Shown: positions 25,451 through 35,900 of the stretch, piece by piece | How positions within the stretch are numbered: the first letter of the stretch is position 1 | How the letters are laid out: each line of letters opens with the position of its first letter | NCBI GenBank assembly: GCA_028710415.1 | Contig: JAQTUE010000010.1 | Location: 124,001-188,000, forward strand | From: Paludibacter sp. | Lineage (GTDB): Bacteria > Bacteroidota > Bacteroidia > Bacteroidales > Paludibacteraceae | Direction of reading: 5' to 3' | DNA length: 64,000 bases | Notes under the pieces: generated by a model | Databases searched by the model: none | Told to the model about the DNA's origin: nothing | The model's input: the letters and a program-made list of their open reading frames with translations, nothing else | Program-made: the position numbers and the translations under genes

Positions 25451-27238
25451 TTGATAGCATTTATCGTAAGTCTTCGGCCTAAGACTGCCATGACAAATGT
25501 TACAGCAGGGAATATTGCGAAACAAAAGATAGAATTTATCACGATCCTCGATTCGGTAAAGGCTGCCAATATGAATGCAGTATTCTTTCAGGTCCGCCCG
25601 GAGACGGATGCTTTCTATAATTCAGCCTATGAACCCTGGTCAGCGCATTTAGGTGGAGTAAGGGGTACCAATCCGGGGTATGATCCACTGGCTTTTACTA
25701 TTGATGAATCGCATAAACGGGGAATTGAACTTCATGCATGGTTGAACCCATACCGTTTTGAGACTTCAGCAAAAAAATATGCAGGGGCTGTATGCGATAA
25801 CAAAGCCTTGCAACCCGGATGGATACTTGATTATACCATTTACAATGTCGATGGCAGCAAAAAGACCGATGGGATAACCATTCTTGACCCGGGGAATCCG
25901 GGGGTTCGAAAACTCATTAAAAATGTAGTAGGCGACCTGCTGAGCAAGTACGATCTGGACGGTGTCATTTTCGATGATTACTTTTATGCTTATGCCGGGA
26001 CAAGCACCACGCTGGATAGTTATTCTCAGGGATTGTATAAACCTGCCGGAATGACCCTGAGCAACTGGCGACGGGATAATGTAAATAAAATGGTGGCTGA
26101 TGTGTACGATACCATTCAGGCAGTAAAGCCTCAGGTTATCTTTGGGGTCTCCCCTTTTGGCATCTGGACTACCCAAACGGCAGTAGCTACTGCCAGAGGA
26201 CTGACCTTACCCTCGGGCATAACAGGTTCGGATATGTACGAACAAATATATTGCGACCCGGTAGCATGGCTTCAACAGGGCAAAGTAGACTATATTTCAC
26301 CTCAGTTATACTGGACAACCACCAGTACGGGACAGGATTATAAAAAGTTATGTCCCTGGTGGTCGGATGTTGCTTATAAATTCAACAAGTATTTTTACTC
26401 GAGTATGAGTGTAAGCTCGTTGATCTCAACCTATCAGGCGCCATCCGCTAAAACTGCTATTCCTGAAAGAGTTTTCCCGGCCGATCTGGGCGAATTAAAG
26501 CTTTATACCGGAAACGGCGGACTGCCAACTGGTCTGACCCGTACCGAGCAGCGGGTATCTCAGGCGCTGGAATTTGCAGATTCGGAAGTCGGCCTTGAAA
26601 TAGACTGGAACCGAACTTCCACCAAGAATGAAGCTCCCGGTACCGTGCTCTATAGCATAAAAAATCTTGTAACGAACGGAAAGTTTACAAAATACCTGCG
26701 GAAACAAAAATTCACTTCCCCGGCTCTGACTCCGGCTGTAAATTGGAAGACACATCCAACATTGCCTACACCCACTAACATCCGTTTAAATGGAAACCTG
26801 CTGAGCTGGAGTTCTACCGACAGCAATATCCGCTTTACAATCTATGCTGTTCCCAACGACCAGGTAGGGGTGGCGTCATCATTCACGAATGTCTTAAACC
26901 TCTTGGGAGTTTCGTATTCCAATCAGTTTGATCTGTCACGGTATACAGGACTTTTTGCAACAAACACTTTTGCTGTTGGGGCAATGGACCGGTATGGCAA
27001 TGAGTTTACACCGGCATATGTTTCTACCTCACTTGAAAATGTATTTAGTAATATTAAATATAGTGTCAGCAATAATAAACTGTTTATTCAGCTTGATAAT
27101 TCTTCAACTGTTGAGATTTATTCCATCAATGGTGTGATGATTGAAAAGAAACTATGTAAAGGAACTTTTGAAAAAGAATTAGTACATGGTGTGTATCTTC
27201 TTAGGGTAAACGGGGTGGTGAATAAGATTGTTATTTAG
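25451..27238 (+). pseudogene. GHL10-family glycosidase-like gene with T9SS tail, 5'-truncated
   Basis: The 595-residue frame matches the GHL10 (DUF187) TIM-barrel family: MNAVFFQVRPETDAFY, YDPLAFTIDESHKRGIELHAWLNPYR, ILDPGNPGVRKLI, DGVIFDDYFY and VDYISPQLYWT. After about residue 400 come an Fn3-like region and a T9SS C-terminal sorting domain ending YLLRVNGVVNKIVI. E. coli DigH, a relative, cuts denuded peptidoglycan glycans, which fits a locus rich in amidases. The family normally begins with a signal peptide and a RELRGVW strand; neither is present. The only start is a TTG at 25451, and the stretch before it holds a palindromic repeat. I infer that the 5' end was lost, leaving a probably non-exported or inactive product. 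Confidence 0.7.
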
Positions 27239-27273
27239 AAAGACTTAGTACAATAGACGAAGGGCAAATAAAA

Positions 27274-27335
27274 AAAGTGTCTAATCCTGAATTTTGTTTA
27301 CATTATTGTAAAACTATTTCAGGATTAGACACTTT
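27274..27335. terminator. 18-bp perfect inverted repeat, probable bidirectional terminator
   Basis: AAAGTGTCTAATCCTGAA (27274-27291) is perfectly repeated in inverted form at 27318-27335, separated by 26 bases. It lies between convergent genes (ending at 27238 and 27388), with A/T tracts on both sides. The long loop is unusual for a terminator, so a remnant of a mobile element is an alternative. Confidence 0.6.
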
Positions 27336-27387
27336 AATTTAAAATATAGCTAAATGTCAACGCTGTATTGTGATAATTGAAATAAAG

Positions 27388-27780
27388 CTAATACTTGTCC
27401 CAAAATGTCACAACATGGATAGCATTAGGGTATAACCAAATAAATGTAATAAATAGTAATGCAAGGTGAATAGAATAATCCATTACAACTGTCAAATTAT
27501 ATTTTACTTCATCTTTCACTATCATCTTAGATTTGATTTTACCGGTAAAAAAATCAACTATAAAATGCAAAACTCCATTAATCAGACTATATACAATTCC
27601 TTGCCAAAAAGTTATACCGAGTAATATTGGACTAAAGACAATAAAAATCAATGTATACAGGGCCACATGTTGCAAAAGATAGAACATGTTATCACGTTTC
27701 AATTTACTGATTCTATTACTTTGAAGAAAAAAACCTCCAAAGATGTGTAGTATAAAAATGATAAAAAATGATTTATACAT
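27388..27780 (-). CDS. DUF3307-like small membrane protein A
   Basis: The 130-residue protein has four hydrophobic stretches. It carries FILHIFGGFFLQSNRISKLKRD near the N-terminus and LINGVLHFIVDFFTGK in the middle. The pattern of H-x-x-x-x-F-x-L-Q, a second His (LLQHVALYT) and N-x-x-L-H-x-x-x-D agrees with DUF3307, a family of unknown function often with metal-like His/Asp spacing. It is a clear paralogue of the next gene at 28065-28436 (same motifs in the same order). The gene is AT-rich. Function unknown. Confidence 0.65.
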   Translation of the reverse strand: MYKSFFIIFILHIFGGFFLQSNRISKLKRDNMFYLLQHVALYTLIFIVFSPILLGITFWQGIVYSLINGVLHFIVDFFTGKIKSKMIVKDEVKYNLTVVMDYSIHLALLFITFIWLYPNAIHVVTFWDKY

Positions 27781-28064
27781 AACTTTTAGATTTAAGGGTG
27801 AATAATAGTAAATTATTTATAGACAATCATTCCGAAATATTCATTTTTTCTGATCTCAGGGCTAACTATATTTTTTAAGTTTGAAATTGGAATTTAAAAG
27901 TTACAAAACAATGATTTTTAATTTTGAAATTAGTCAGTCATTTTACACCGGACAAGTAGTAAGTACTTTATAATTATACTGAACAATGCAATATCGATAT
28001 GAAAATGGGTTTTTTTAAAATATGAATTAATTGTGAAATGAATTAAAACCTGATAAATTGCATT

Positions 28065-28436
28065 TTAATGTGCTGTAATCTGATTCATTAAAGTTATATA
28101 GCTCACCATTAATATCGACAAATGCAATGTATAATCAATCCCGACAGTGAATTTGTATTTTAATTCATCATTTTCATGATACTTTTTCTTTAATTGTCCG
28201 GTATAATAATCGATAATCAAATGCAAAACCCCATTAAACAAACTGAAAACTACCCCTTGCATAAAAGTCAAATCAAGTAGAATAGGGCTAAATACAATGA
28301 AAAACAAGGTGTAATATCCTACATGAAGAAATAGAAATTGTTTTTTATCACGTTTTAATTTGCTTATCTTTTTAGTTTGTAGAAAATATCCTGCAACAAA
28401 ATGCATTACAAAGATTATTACCAGATTTCTTATCAT
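28065..28436 (-). CDS. DUF3307-like small membrane protein B
   Basis: The 123-residue protein is a paralogue of 27388-27780: it shares the ISKLKRD motif, LHVGYYTLFFIVFSPILLDLTFMQGVVFSL and NGVLHLIIDYYTG. It has four predicted membrane segments and the same His/Asp pattern as DUF3307. The two genes are 284 bases apart with nothing recognised between them and may be a local duplication. Function is unknown. The ATG at 28436 is the natural start. Confidence 0.65.
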   Translation of the reverse strand: MIRNLVIIFVMHFVAGYFLQTKKISKLKRDKKQFLFLHVGYYTLFFIVFSPILLDLTFMQGVVFSLFNGVLHLIIDYYTGQLKKKYHENDELKYKFTVGIDYTLHLSILMVSYITLMNQITAH

Positions 28437-28903
28437 TTCTTTAATTATTAAGATTGTTTATACTTGAAAATTATAATCCCCAAAGTTTAATTTTATTGTA
28501 ATAAATATAAAGTCAAATATACATTCAATTTTTAATTTTACAATACAAATGTTGTTCTAGATTATATGTTATTAAACAACATTTTTGCACTATAAATAAA
28601 TTATAACATGCAAAGCCTAACTTAGGTCATTTATCTGATGGAATTAAAGTGAGAATGCCAATTAATACAGAACAATAGGAATGGAAAGTACTGAAGAGAA
28701 AAATGAAAAAACGCTCAATTTCACTATTTCACATTCTAGCTGAAAATGCAAGTGATGCTAAAAAGAGTCATATTGTCAAAGTTTCGTGTATGTGTCATAT
28801 GTTTTGTTTTGACGATTTAGTCCTGGAACTTGTTTTTGTAGTAAAAAATTAAGAATTTGGCAGCGTATCAACATAATAATATTAATCGAAATAGAGTCAA
28901 AAA
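28437..28903. other. Intergenic region, nothing recognised
   Basis: This is AT-rich, with no open frame of note on either strand and no clear repeats. It ends at the terminator of the minus-strand gene at 28987. Confidence 0.5.
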
Positions 28904-28931
28904 AAATGCAGGGAAAATACTCCCTGCATTT
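28904..28931 (-). terminator. Terminator of the 28987-29757 gene
   Basis: AAATGCAGGGA (28904-28914) and TCCCTGCATTT (28921-28931) form an 11-bp stem with a six-base loop. On the minus strand the stem is followed by a run of T (plus-strand AAAAAA just before 28904). Confidence 0.85.
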
Positions 28932-28986
28932 CATGCAACCTTAATAAACAAAAACCTAAACCCTAATTTAATAATTCAAAACCATT

Positions 28987-29757
28987 TTATCGTATTACAA
29001 TTTTCGCAGAGACATTTTCAGCAAGGGTAACACCATTCACAATATAAGTCCCGGTGGGTACATTGACATTAATGATGGAATTCTTTTGTGACGAGAAATC
29101 TTCAGATAAAACAACTTGCCCTGTTCCTGCATTACTTAATTTAATCTTTCCTTGTTGTTGATTTGGATTCTCAATATGAATGTTTTTGTCGGTACTATAG
29201 ATCCTTAAATTGGAGATTGAATTTTGTTGTTGAATATCAGTGGTTAGCGTATTTACCGGATTAATATCTATTGGCTTTGAAGTAACAATTTTAAATCGCT
29301 TAACAGGGGCTAACGTTTTAGAAGCTTTAAAAGTGTAGGTAGTTCCTGTTTGATAAATGTCAATGGTTTTATTTGAAACCGAATCTATCATGTAAAGTTG
29401 ATTGTATTCTACTGATAAGTTTTGATGAGTAAAAGTAAAAGTATAAATGCTGTCAACACCAGCTGCAAAGCCCAGGTACATATTGTTGACATTCGGAATT
29501 GAGGCAACCTGATAATATCCATCCAATTCAATGCCAAATATCTGAGGTGCGATAGATGTACCAAATATTTTATATCCATCCCAGCCATTGTCAAATTTGT
29601 ATGTACACGAAGCAACTGAAAATAGCCACATTTGATCCGAAAATCGAGCACCTTGTACATCGATGCGGGTACCCACTAAATTCTGGGCAGAAACCTGCGC
29701 TACGATCAGAATCAGGGTGAGCTTTAGAAGTAACGATTTAAGAGTAGATGTTTTCAT
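28987..29757 (-). CDS. T9SS cargo protein matching the C-terminal module of the large adhesin
   Basis: The 256-residue protein has a signal peptide (ending near VSAQ, residue 24). Residues about 30-155 match the penultimate module of the 2440-residue adhesin at 32913-40235: both carry SDxMWLFS, a Cys, FDNGWDG, PQIFxIExDGxYQV and YTxTFTHQN in the same order. Residues about 175-256 are a T9SS type A sorting domain (NIHIENPNQQQGKIKLSNAGTGQVV...GTYIVNGVTLAENVSAKIVIR). It is therefore a secreted or surface protein, essentially the adhesin's end as a separate gene. Role unknown; a competitor or stand-alone version of that module is conceivable. Confidence 0.75.
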   Translation of the reverse strand: MKTSTLKSLLLKLTLILIVAQVSAQNLVGTRIDVQGARFSDQMWLFSVASCTYKFDNGWDGYKIFGTSIAPQIFGIELDGYYQVASIPNVNNMYLGFAAGVDSIYTFTFTHQNLSVEYNQLYMIDSVSNKTIDIYQTGTTYTFKASKTLAPVKRFKIVTSKPIDINPVNTLTTDIQQQNSISNLRIYSTDKNIHIENPNQQQGKIKLSNAGTGQVVLSEDFSSQKNSIINVNVPTGTYIVNGVTLAENVSAKIVIR

Positions 29758-30372
29758 AATATTGATTTTTTATGTAAACAATAACCACAGTTCAGTGAAA
29801 ATTATGCAGACATAAATAATACATTGCAAACATAATCAATATTTTGTAATACATTGATATATAGATACATGTAGTATTCTGTTTAATTGTGTAGCAATAA
29901 TTACAATTTGTTTAGGCGATCGGAATGAAACACAAAAAGTAAATGAAATGAAAATGATTCTTCTAAATGAGTAGATTGATCAGGAAGTTATAACTTGAAA
30001 AATTAGTTTGTCGTAATATATAGTGTTATTAATTACACTGTGTAGACTTATTATTACAACACTAATAAACTAACTACGTGAATAAAGTTTTGAAAGAACA
30101 AATGTCTGCCTGTTTATTCTGTTAAAAGGGTAAATAATTAATAATGATTAATGTAAAATGATATTTTATTGATAATATTTAAACTTGTAAATGGATTTTC
30201 AGCAAGAAAAGGGAGACAATAATTAAGAATATTGGTCTACGAAAATAATTTTTACGAGATGTGTCGGAGGAATTTTGTAGACAATGGAGTTATTTGACAG
30301 GTAGATTGATTGGCAGGTTACCAAGTCTGAGATTATGGGAGATAATTCTCGATGAAAGCAGGAAATAATAAA
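29758..30372. other. Intergenic region, little recognised
   Basis: AT-rich noncoding DNA. A weak inverted repeat lies around 30002-30072 (TTAGTTTGTC...AGTGTT against AACACTAATAAACTAA). No ORF or promoter was called with confidence. Confidence 0.4.
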
Positions 30373-30405
30373 AAACAGGCTGCCTATAGTTGAGGCAGCC
30401 TGTTT
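30373..30405 (-). terminator. Terminator of the 30475-31911 gene
   Basis: AAACAGGCTGCCT (30373-30385) and AGGCAGCCTGTTT (30393-30405) form a perfect 13-bp stem with a seven-base loop. On the minus strand it runs into a T-rich tract (plus-strand AAATAATAAAAA). Confidence 0.9.
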
Positions 30406-30474
30406 CTATAGGCGTTGAAAGTTTGATATTTGATTACAAGTCAATAATTTAACACTTGCTTGAAAAGTACAAAG

Positions 30475-31911
30475 TTATTTGAGTAATACTTTTTGAGTGA
30501 ATACTTCATAGTCAGTAATTAACTTCACAAAATAATATCCATTTGGTGATTTATCCATATTGAATGTTTTCAATCCATGAATATTATTTTCCTTTTCAAG
30601 CAGTGACCCAAGAGAATTGTAAATCAATACCTGTTTCGTATTTTGTGTGCAATTAACAATGATGTTTTTATCCTTTGAATATATATCCATCGTCATTTTG
30701 TTTTGATCGATGGAAGTGGCTTGAGTAATTGTCATGCTTACTAAATTTGAGGTAGCAGGGCTGCCGGTCACACAGGGTGCATTGGAAGTCATTATAACGC
30801 TGATTACATCCCCGTTAGTCGGAGTGTACGAATATACCGATGAATCTGTTCCAACTTTAACGGCTCCATTGTACCATTGGTAAGAAGGAGTTGTTCCACC
30901 TCCAGTTGGGGTTGCTGTGAATGTAACAGATGTTCCTGTATTTACCGGATTATTATCCGCTGAAATATTTACTCCTGCTGCCACTGAAGGTGTTTCAGTG
31001 ATCACTGCATTCCCTGTCATTTCAGTTGATATGCTGTTTAAAGTTCCCTGAACTGAGTAGGTGCCTTCAAGTTGATTCCCGAATGTTATGGCAGAGCCCG
31101 TTCCTGCTACAGTTGGGGTCTGGGCAACGGCATTTTTATATAAGGTATAGGTAACACCTGATTCTGAGCCTGCAAGGCCAACAGGTAAACCCCCTAATCC
31201 TGAACATGTAGAAGCTGTTCCGGTAACATCATATGCTGTAGGTGCTGGATTTAGGACAGGATTTCCATTCACAATGGCATTCACCCCCGAGTTCACCGTT
31301 AAATTAGTCACAATGTTATTTGCATAGTAGGAAATGCCCGATAAAAACAATTCCTGGTATGGGTCTGGATTGTTGGTTGAAATAAACAAAAGATCAGGAA
31401 CTGTATTCGAAACAAAGTTCACTGAGTTTGTTAAGATATAATGGGCAAGTTTTGTTCCGGGTGAAACCGCTGAGATAATGGTTCCAAAACCTGCTCCAGG
31501 TAGGTTTCGTCCGGACTGTTGGAGAAGAGTTTTGTAAGGATAAATTTCCAGCATAGTTGTGACCCCTGTTCCTGAAGAATTAAATTGTTGTGCTGAAGTA
31601 AGGCCTGACCCCACATTGCTAACAGACAGTGAAAGAGTACCACCTTCATGAATGGAAGCATTAATCAAAAAGCCAAGTTGAATTTGAGCAAGTTGAAAAG
31701 CTGTGCCGGCCGGTAGAGTATTCAAAAGATAAACATCAAACTCAAGTTTGTTAGGTGCCGTTTGAGTCATGTTCTGTACCGTTAATGAAAAATTGTTCGA
31801 AGAAACCTGTGGTGAAAGACTTGTTTTTTTCTGTGCAATTAGTATTGACGATGAACTAATAATTACAAAAATAAGAATTGTACTAATGAATAGGGTAGAA
31901 GTTTTATTCAT
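30475..31911 (-). CDS. Secreted beta-rich protein with T9SS sorting domain
   Basis: The 478-residue protein has a signal peptide (MNKTSTLFISTILIFVIISSSSILIAQ). Residues about 35-215 are a beta-rich cohesin- or adhesin-like region (LTVQNMTQTAPNKLEFDVYLLNT). Residues about 310-400 hold a PKD-like unit (NPVNTGTSVTFTATPTGGGTTPSYQWY...) closely similar to units in the 2440-residue adhesin. The C-terminus (about 405-478; MDIYSKDKNIIVNCTQ...GYYFVKLITDYEVFTQKVLLK) is a T9SS sorting domain. It is likely exported through the outer membrane and fixed at the surface. It stands alone between a terminator and a 360-base noncoding stretch. Confidence 0.75.
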   Translation of the reverse strand: MNKTSTLFISTILIFVIISSSSILIAQKKTSLSPQVSSNNFSLTVQNMTQTAPNKLEFDVYLLNTLPAGTAFQLAQIQLGFLINASIHEGGTLSLSVSNVGSGLTSAQQFNSSGTGVTTMLEIYPYKTLLQQSGRNLPGAGFGTIISAVSPGTKLAHYILTNSVNFVSNTVPDLLFISTNNPDPYQELFLSGISYYANNIVTNLTVNSGVNAIVNGNPVLNPAPTAYDVTGTASTCSGLGGLPVGLAGSESGVTYTLYKNAVAQTPTVAGTGSAITFGNQLEGTYSVQGTLNSISTEMTGNAVITETPSVAAGVNISADNNPVNTGTSVTFTATPTGGGTTPSYQWYNGAVKVGTDSSVYSYTPTNGDVISVIMTSNAPCVTGSPATSNLVSMTITQATSIDQNKMTMDIYSKDKNIIVNCTQNTKQVLIYNSLGSLLEKENNIHGLKTFNMDKSPNGYYFVKLITDYEVFTQKVLLK

Positions 31912-32274
31912 AATTATATAAATAAATAGTTAGAATTTAAAGGTGGTTATAAAATAATGGAAGTTTCAGAGAATTTTACTATATAATTAAGATACAATGT
32001 CGTTTAGTTAAGAATTTTGATAAGGTACACTCTTAGTGAAACTTAGTATTTTTATGCCTTTGTGGCTATAATTGTTTTGCCACAAAGACTCTAATTTACA
32101 AAGTTTTACAAAAAAGCACTAACTGGATGACATTGAATTAAGATATTACATTGAATTGTGATGTTCTTATTTTTTTATAAAAATCTGTTTAATTATAGTT
32201 GTATTTGATGATTGTATTTTTTGTTAAATACACGATACTTTGATATGTTATTTTTAAAAGTAATTTTGACAAAT
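31912..32274. other. Intergenic region with a CTTTGTGGC hairpin
   Basis: CTTTGTGGC (32058-32066) and GCCACAAAG (32079-32087) form a perfect 9-bp inverted repeat. It could end the transcript of the 32275-32910 gene, though no strong T-tract follows. Nothing else was recognised in these 363 bases. Confidence 0.4.
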
Positions 32275-32910
32275 CTAAAAATGAAGTATTTTCTTTTTGA
32301 ATAAGGCATATATGACCCCTAAAAAAGCTAATAACTCCCAACCATCACCTACCGGTATTGGATCCCCTGTCGGATCTCCTCCAGGGTCAGTTCCTCCAGT
32401 TCCAGCTGTATAATTGGTCACACTTTGTTTTGTCATAGTATTACTTAAATCTGTTGTTAAAGATAAAGTTGTTATCCCATTTGTCATAACAACTCCAGAA
32501 GACCCGGCATTTTTTCTGGAACTGCCGCTGGCTATAAAGGAATTTCCTCCATTATTAAGGCCGCCCATACCCGATGAGTTGTTACTTTGATAGGATTGAC
32601 TTTCTACAGAGTAAGAGGAGCCATGTGATGGTTCGGATGATGATTGATAATTTCCAACCGAATAGTTGGATTTAGATAATGTACTAACTTGAGGAATGTC
32701 CAGTTCATTTGAACTGTTATCTGATGAGTAACTTGATTTTGGTGCATTTTGAATTATTCCGGCATTAACAGCAATACTCCTGTTTTCATGATAATAATTT
32801 TGAGAAGAAGAGTATAAATCAGGACTACCAATAGGGGAATACAGCACCACTATGAGCAATCCTGCCCATATTATCAACCATACCATTATCCCTTTTTGCT
32901 TTTTAGTCAC
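32275..32910 (-). CDS. Ser/Asn-rich exported protein with PxGDG-type C-terminal anchor
   Basis: The 211-residue protein has an N-terminal hydrophobic segment (IMVWLIIWAGLLIVVLYS, residues 8-25) after a basic start. A long low-complexity Ser/Asn/Gly/Tyr region follows (about 30-165). The C-terminal tripartite signal is TGDPIPVGDGWELLAFLGVIYALFKKK: a short motif, a hydrophobic helix and a basic end. This last part resembles the P-[IV]-x-D-G tails found on many Bacteroidota proteins and, more loosely, exosortase-type CTERM signals. It starts two bases after the stop of the giant adhesin, so it is probably translationally coupled to it. Function unknown; a surface or cell-envelope partner of the adhesin is my inference. 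Confidence 0.65.
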   Translation of the reverse strand: MTKKQKGIMVWLIIWAGLLIVVLYSPIGSPDLYSSSQNYYHENRSIAVNAGIIQNAPKSSYSSDNSSNELDIPQVSTLSKSNYSVGNYQSSSEPSHGSSYSVESQSYQSNNSSGMGGLNNGGNSFIASGSSRKNAGSSGVVMTNGITTLSLTTDLSNTMTKQSVTNYTAGTGGTDPGGDPTGDPIPVGDGWELLAFLGVIYALFKKKILHF

Positions 32911-32912
32911 TT

Positions 32913-35900
32913 TTATTTTCCTATTATAAATTTTTTACTTACTTTTTCATTTGCGGTACTTGCCTTTACAATGTAAGCACCGCAAATGGTACCAACTTGC
33001 ATTGCAGTAACTCCATACGGACCAAAGGTTACTTTTCTTACTCGATGACCCATCATATCATATAATGACATTTCTCCATTCAGTTTACTTGAATTTTGCA
33101 CGAATACAGTATTCCCGGAAGTGAATGCTTTCAATTGAGTTTCATTCCCAATTGGATTGTTTTCAATGTTACGGGCAACAATGATAAATCTTTTTTGTGA
33201 TGCTGGTGAAGATTCAGCGGTAAACGAATAGGTTGATCCACTCTCAGTTATATCAACAATTTTGTTCACGAATATATCGTATAAGTATACACTTTCATAC
33301 CTGCTTTTAATATTCTGATGTGTAAAGGTAAGTGTATATTCTGTATCTTGTCCGGGCTGAAATCCTATTTGTGAATTATTAATATCATCCACGGCATTCA
33401 CCTGGTAATTTCCATCCGATTCTATGGCAAATATCTGAGGTGTTAACGCAATGCCAGGCATTTTACTGCCATCCCAGCCGTTATCGAAGTTGCGTGTACA
33501 ACCCGGTTGTGAGAATAACCACATTCTATCGGAATAATGTGCACCAGTTACATCAATCATGGTGCACACCTTGTCAGTTTTGTCATTATAAAATACTTTT
33601 ACCCGCTGTTGATCAAAATTATTCATAACAACGGAGTTATATGAAATGCCGAAAGTTGCATCACTTGAATTGTTCATTGCTTTTATAAGCATTGCCTGCA
33701 TGGATGGGACCTGACGAGGAACGCCAAGATCTCCCGCTGTGTTTTTAGGCACTGCGGTATATTGACCTGCATTATTTCCCCTGTTGTCGGCACCACCTAT
33801 TTGAGACCAATCATCAAAGGAACCGGTATTATAAATATAAACGGTTGCCTCCGTTTGAGGCCCAAAAGTTAATTGCCGAATATCAATTGCAGCAGCATAG
33901 GGATTTGCAAAAATATGTTGTCCCGGATATAATGCAGTAGGTGTTACAGCTAATTGCCCGGAACTAAAATCAGTATTTACTAATTGACCTTCAAAATAAA
34001 TCGTTTTTCCAACATCCACTTTCTGAGTAATTTCATACCCAAGGAACGGTTGTAAAATAGATTCATTATTTAAAGCTTTCCAGTGATTGGTAATTGAATC
34101 ACCTGATTCATCCCATCTTCGAACGTAGGAACCATCAAATGTAGGACTGGCTTTTATACTATTTAACGGGATTCCAAAATATTGCCAGTGATATTTATTA
34201 TTCAATCCTCCATTTGCATTATAAAAAGCTTTTGAATACATTTCCACAGTTGCATGGACGGGGAACCCGGCTGAATTGTGAAATATGAGAGAACCATTCG
34301 CAGTTGTTGAATTAGATACTATATGTATCAGGGAATCCGCATTATTTGTTAAAATGTTGTTGTTTACAATAAGACCCTTTCCGGCGGGAATAATTAATCT
34401 TTTATTACTGGCATTCACGAGGCTCCCAATCGTTCTGTCCTGATCCAACACAAGATCCCTTAAAGCTGGATTGCCAGAATTATTTGCAGCAGTTGCATAT
34501 TCCACATCATTCCCCGGGATAGGAATAAATCCTCCCGACCAGTTGGTTACATTGCCCCAATCAGTACCATTAACTCCAATTGAGCCAATCCAAAAATTGG
34601 AACGTTGATTAACGGTCATAGTAACTGATGAAGTCGCCGTTGAAGGTGAAGCACAAGGAAGGGATGAAGTCATCACACAACTAACCACCTGGCCATTTGT
34701 TGGTATGAAAGAATAAGTTGAACTCGTTGCACCAAGAACAGTTACACCCCCTACTGACCATTGATAGGTAGGAGTCGTTCCCCCATTGGTTGGTGTAGCA
34801 GTAAAAGTTACGTTAGTTCCTGTAAATACAGTATTTCCTGTGGATGCTGTAACTAGAAGACTGGGTGCTAAAACAGGATTAACAATCATGTTTACTGATG
34901 CCTGAACCGAAAATACACGTTGAAACATCAAGTCATCCAAGGCAAAATCATTTCCTCCGGCAGCCGTATTTTGATTGATCAATGTCAACTGTAAAATTTT
35001 ATTTGTTCCGGCGTTGGTGTCGTAAACAAACCTGGACCAGGTACAGGTAGAGCTTGAAGCTGTGTACATTGGTCCGGCTGGCACTCCGTTTACATATAGC
35101 TGTAATATGGAAGGTGCCGTTGGATTAACGCTTTGAATAAAATATGAAAATTCATAATCTGCTCCTGATACAACCGAAACTGACTCCGACCAAACGATCA
35201 CTCCTGCAGTTGGAGCACCATTGATTACCATTTGATGCTTAGCCGCAGGTACAGCGATGTGAGTATGGTCCTGACAATTACCAAAACCGCCATCGTTGTT
35301 ATGGACATTATTTGGAGTAGTAAAAGGAGAATCACCAATTATAGTATATAAACCTTCAGGTCCCAGGGCATTCGTTGAAGGTACAACATACCCATAACTA
35401 CTTCCGAAACCGACATTCCCCGATTCGAAATCACCATTGGTGAGCAGGTTTACTCCGCTTAAAACATTTCCTGTTACTGTATATATTCCAGCATTTGCTG
35501 CTGATAATACACCCGTAAGAGGTAAAGGGGGATTGGCTGCTTGTGAATAATATGAGTTTGGGCCCGTCCAGAATAAATTAGTGACCCCTGCTGATGGAGT
35601 GCTGTTTAAGGTTGCAGTATTTCCAATGCAAAGTGAGGTGCCAGGTGTCGCCCCTGCTATTATTCCGGGGACATCCAAGACTTGTCCGTTGCAGGCAATA
35701 TTAACTGGAGCAGCTGTACCGGATGTTATTCCCAGGTTCCCGGAATACGAGGTTACTGAAAGCAAATCTTTTAAGCGGACATAAATGATAGTTGGATTTA
35801 TGGTAGTACCGGCTGGTTTAGGAACTGTTAAAGGCCCGGTAGAATAAGTAAGCCCAAAATCGTTAGAAATCTCAAAATTTCCAGAAGGGGTAATTGTGAT

